The notes beneath the pieces are model-generated. The model did no database searches. It saw only the letters and a list, made by a program, of their open reading frames with translations, and was not told where the DNA came from. From Paenibacillus sp. (GTDB lineage Bacteria > Bacillota > Bacilli > Paenibacillales > NBRC-103111): DNA of 7,989 nt. Within the stretch, counting starts at the first letter, position 1. The number at the start of each line of letters is the position of its first letter. The position numbers and the translations under genes were made by a program. The stretch spans positions 1 through 7,989 of the forward strand of contig JARBUQ010000191.1 of assembly GCA_029239545.1 (NCBI GenBank), given 5' to 3'. Positions 6,901-7,989 of this stretch are shown piece after piece.

Positions 6901-7944
6901 ATGTTCTTGGGTGTCTGGACCGATTATGCTGAAATCGATCCATTGGTATGGGATATTGCAAATGCCGTGTGCGAAAAGGACACATGCAGATCGGAAGTCG
7001 CATCATCTCTGGTAAAATGGGACAGGAACAAGACGATTAATATGGGGTTCGAGTTGGTAGATCCAGTTGATGCAACGCTGCCTAAGAACTGGAATCGATG
7101 GCAATCGAATTCGACAACAGCGTATCTATCCAATATTGATCCTTATATGAACCAATATGCGGCTCATGTGAAAACAAACGGTACTTCTTGGCAAGTGCTC
7201 GAGCAAAGGCTGGACCAATATGAGCCGAATACACTTTACACCATATCTTATATGGGTAAAAAATATGGTTCAGTAGAAGGGCGGGTTGAATTGTACGATT
7301 ACACGGCTGGAGTCGTGCTCGGCTCTCAACTCTTCACGGATACATCCTGGACAAGGAAGGGTTTCACGGCTAAGACGCCAGCGGCGGGCCATAATGTACG
7401 CATCCGGCTTTACACCAGTGCGTTGGCACCAGCCGGACAAGAAATCGGGTTTGATGATGTACTTGTCTACCCGTCATTGGCAGCCGGAGAATTGCCCAAC
7501 GCGAGCTTTGAGAGTCAGGATCGTTTAGACCCCACATTGCCCATGTTTTGGACACGAGGAGCTCTAACCGGAACAGGAAATGCCATTATAGATCCAACAG
7601 ATCGCTCTGCAGGAATCAATTCCTTGAAGCTCGTTTCCACAGGAAGTGGCGACAATCAAGAGCTCGTGTACACATGGAAAGGGTATAAACCAAGCGGCAG
7701 CTACAATGTATCGCTTAAAGCCAAAACAAGCGGTAGTGCCGGAGGGAAGCTCCAAATTATCGACACTGTGACAAGTGCAGTTCTCGTTACGTCAACTTTG
7801 AGTGCGTCCTCCTGGACCACATCTACCGCTGCCTTCACCGCTCCGGCGGCACATGACCACATACTGAAGGTAGTTATTACTCATAACAACCCTGCAGTTG
7901 CCGGCACGCTATGGCTGGATGAACTCATGGTATCATCTGATTAA
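4000..7944 (+). CDS. Secreted multimodular putative carbohydrate-active enzyme with a split alpha/alpha domain and six CBM-like modules
   Basis: The 1314-residue product starts with a signal peptide (1-29; hydrophobic 8-28, likely cleavage after AFG). Residues 30-127 look helical and carry GWNEAPYMESYMNVYDSTG (60-78) and GGGYKGW (102-108), in the style of the first hairpins of an (alpha/alpha)-toroid. Four beta-sandwich modules resembling carbohydrate-binding domain CBM_4_9 follow (about 137-282, 291-440, 443-596, 600-731). The helical fold appears to resume at 732-1008 with VHEAILASPILRFVNTVY, GRSLPANMYLAFARMLYLLYDATEGD, WNYWDN (882-887), NEDLSHA (901-907) and FHHGQVF. Two more modules (1011-1161, 1164-1314) end the protein. 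Together the helical parts give about 375 residues, a usual size for such a catalytic domain. I cannot name the family: hydrolase, lyase and epimerase activity are all possible. No sortase motif, SLH or transmembrane anchor is present, so it is probably released or held by binding its substrate. It probably shares an operon with the upstream lipoprotein. Signal peptide and modularity are secure; enzymatic function is inferred. Confidence 0.85.
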   Translation: MNFKPFKLAISSMIIIVIVISGFPYTAFGQDENADRFRFNDQNYNYGRGLSESDLGGALGWNEAPYMESYMNVYDSTGSRFWLDKMVDRTDRLTSNARDHDGGGYKGWPDSRYSHMQLKNRALTIEGAPDSSVEEAVYGSFEADSDSDGVPDGWSRQGNASKVYRSTSPDEAFAGSAGVIIESDGTNENRLIQTLTYSPGRSYEVEAYVGVETEATQARIEIFNETTNKVLAYERVYHVGFERYVFSFKAPNVGNLQIRLGLESYAATGYKALFDAISVKELESGVVEHNPLLNGGFETLDPSDPTLPNQWVRVSANSSNAYVSSDSHSGTNSIAIVTNNTNWKILEQTIDYIPSKQYTVTYWGKVSSTAALARVLISNATDNVTIGNGYISSTSWSQGSLTFTAPAVAGKTVKIRLYQSDWQPIGFTSYFDDVVISAALPPTELMANRGFDSVDSSDSTLPLNWTRAAGTTSADAYLVDGINYSYSGAKGLAIKASASGNKTIEQTVPYEPGEPYILTYWGRSTNSLFPGVVDVYNQTDGVALGSSSFASTNWSKQAIRFTAPAIAGKTLKIRISQPSSAVGTIGYSDLFSLGKLRQTEAAGWTRDNTPLSAAHRINDSTIFTDDAGFELVHDGLSTPKVSQELLNYKPDSEYGITFSGLASAGATGEVRVYDKTANQTIESWSFNNSDQMKTVYGRFQTPSAGHELVVEALVSSATSGDTIWADTFAVGLFWEEQVHEAILASPILRFVNTVYANPALHSDYKAKADSYRDFIADNLLHKWDPWWKQISGTDGANNGTGVYIHPPGITTEVGPGRSLPANMYLAFARMLYLLYDATEGDPAYATDRLMYWSRANDMARAFKGVVRAHPLNATLSTDASVWNYWDNMGSWDNGHYASYINEDLSHAALTMTGPMEAFHHGQVFTRSDLQKFANTFTDVMWNQSLIDPVVSYQNSRQPLVIGDKLNTMFLGVWTDYAEIDPLVWDIANAVCEKDTCRSEVASSLVKWDRNKTINMGFELVDPVDATLPKNWNRWQSNSTTAYLSNIDPYMNQYAAHVKTNGTSWQVLEQRLDQYEPNTLYTISYMGKKYGSVEGRVELYDYTAGVVLGSQLFTDTSWTRKGFTAKTPAAGHNVRIRLYTSALAPAGQEIGFDDVLVYPSLAAGELPNASFESQDRLDPTLPMFWTRGALTGTGNAIIDPTDRSAGINSLKLVSTGSGDNQELVYTWKGYKPSGSYNVSLKAKTSGSAGGKLQIIDTVTSAVLVTSTLSASSWTTSTAAFTAPAAHDHILKVVITHNNPAVAGTLWLDELMVSSD
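4087..4380 (+). other. N-terminal part of the split helical (catalytic candidate) domain
   Basis: These codons give residues 30-127 of the large protein. The stretch containing NEAPYMESYMNVYDSTGSRF and LDKMVDRTD has the helix-hairpin form (helix, TG-D/S turn, Y/W-LDK, helix) seen in alpha/alpha-toroid sugar enzymes. E63 and E68 and several Trp/Tyr residues could line a substrate groove. It cannot fold as a complete toroid alone and is proposed to join with residues 732-1008. Confidence 0.55.
4408..4845 (+). repeat. Carbohydrate-binding-like module A
   Basis: Residues 137-282 form a beta-rich module opening with GSFE and a D-S-D-S-D-G-V-P-D-G-W stretch (144-154). That stretch resembles a thrombospondin-type-3 calcium loop and is not present in the other modules. 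W154-S-R156 and the late F274-D275 align with the signatures of the sister modules. It is the first of four modules inserted between the two helical parts. Confidence 0.6.
4870..5319 (+). repeat. Carbohydrate-binding-like module B
   Basis: Residues 291-440 begin with NGGFE, then DPTLP and W311-V-R313. The middle reads LEQTIDYIPSKQYTVTYWGK, followed by SWSQGSLTFTAPA and a closing YFDDVVI (D432). This is the layout of CBM_4_9-type carbohydrate-binding beta-sandwiches. It is most similar by eye to modules C and E. Confidence 0.72.
5326..5787 (+). repeat. Carbohydrate-binding-like module C
   Basis: Residues 443-596 carry NRGFD, DSTLP, W465-T-R467, IEQTVPYEPGEPYILTYWGR, NWSKQAIRFTAPA and the late Y587-S-D589. 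The order and spacing match module B, so the two are probably an old tandem duplication. The DNA has diverged too far to be a recent copy. Confidence 0.72.
5797..6192 (+). repeat. Carbohydrate-binding-like module D (shortened N-terminus)
   Basis: Residues 600-731 start directly at AAGW604-T-R606 and lack the N-x-GFE and D-x-TLP opening strand of modules B, C, E and F. The rest is recognisable: VSQELLNYKPDSEYGITFSG, RFQTPSAG and WAD726TFAV. It abuts the resumed helical domain with almost no linker (WEEQVHEA from 734), so it may act as a packing spacer and not as a sugar-binding unit. Confidence 0.55.
6196..7023 (+). other. C-terminal part of the split helical (catalytic candidate) domain
   Basis: Residues 733-1008 are mainly helical. 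The candidate conserved motifs, in order, are VHEAILASPILRF, WDPWW, GRSLPANMYLAFARM, DATEGDPAY, WNYWDN, NEDLSHA and FHHGQVFTRSDLQKFANTF. The acidic-Asp-x-Ser-His motif (E902, D903, H906) with nearby W882 and W885 is the best active-site candidate. Cys991 and Cys996 near the end could form a disulphide in the exported protein. The region resembles six-hairpin-glycosidase-type folds by eye; I cannot assign a GH, PL or epimerase family. Confidence 0.55.
7030..7482 (+). repeat. Carbohydrate-binding-like module E
   Basis: Residues 1011-1161 contain NMGFE, DATLP, W1031-N-R1033, LEQRLDQYEPNTLYTISYMGK, SWTRKGFTAKTPAAG and GFD1152DVLV. It closely follows the pattern of module B, although the two lie on opposite sides of the second helical part. 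Confidence 0.72.
7489..7941 (+). repeat. Carbohydrate-binding-like module F (C-terminal)
   Basis: Residues 1164-1314 contain NASFE, DPTLP, W1184-T-R1186, GYKPSGSYNVSLKAK, SWTTSTAAFTAPA and WLD1307ELMV, ending five residues later at SSD. The protein stops with this module, with no anchoring sequence after it. Confidence 0.7.
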
Positions 7945-7955
7945 TCGCAAAGATT

Positions 7956-7989
7956 GCTAGCCCTCGGAGCTGTGGCTCCGAGGGCCAGC
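7956..7989 (+). terminator. Strong hairpin after the secreted protein gene, likely terminator
   Basis: CCCTCGGAGC (7961-7970) pairs perfectly with GCTCCGAGGG (7975-7984) across a TGTG loop. Four further pairs (7960/7985 and 7956-7958/7987-7989) continue outside with one A/C mismatch. It begins 12 bases after the TAA stop. The window ends at the base of the stem, so the T-tract expected for an intrinsic terminator cannot be seen. Confidence 0.8.

Noticed and set aside
1..7989. Insertion sequence, phage gene, CRISPR array, tRNA or rRNA
   Set aside because: I saw no transposase or integrase motifs, no regularly spaced short repeats, no terminal inverted repeats and no structured RNA gene on either strand.

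Overview
The window looks like Bacillota, most likely Paenibacillus or a close relative. The evidence is strong AGGAGG-type ribosome binding sites, a moderate base composition, a lipobox solute-binding protein of the LplA/YtcQ type next to a membrane-anchored AraC regulator of the YtdP type, and a very large secreted modular carbohydrate-active protein. This is inference from gene style; no rRNA or other taxonomic marker is present.

Layout, all on the + strand. (1) Positions 1-2079: the C-terminal 692 residues of a transmembrane AraC-family regulator. Its N-terminus lies upstream of the window. (2) 2080-2275: a spacer with a weak terminator-like hairpin, a GTGACAA direct repeat and a GC-rich hairpin just before a strong ribosome binding site. 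(3) 2276-3895: an ABC-transporter solute-binding lipoprotein of 539 residues. (4) 3896-3999: a spacer holding a long imperfect hairpin and two Shine-Dalgarno-like sequences. (5) 4000-7944: a 1314-residue secreted protein. Parts of an alpha/alpha-toroid-like catalytic candidate at both ends of an insertion are separated by four beta-sandwich carbohydrate-binding-like modules, and two more such modules form the C-terminus. (6) 7956-7989: a long, nearly perfect hairpin at the window edge, probably the operon terminator.

Working model (inference): the membrane regulator senses an extracytoplasmic signal and controls the downstream genes. The large secreted protein binds a polysaccharide through its six modules and acts on it. 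The lipoprotein captures the released sugars for an ABC importer, whose permease genes are not in this window. The substrate cannot be read from the sequence.

The most interesting object is the 1314-residue protein. Its candidate catalytic fold matches no enzyme family that I can name with confidence. It appears to be interrupted by about 600 residues of binding modules. All six modules keep a W-x-R signature and a late aspartate.
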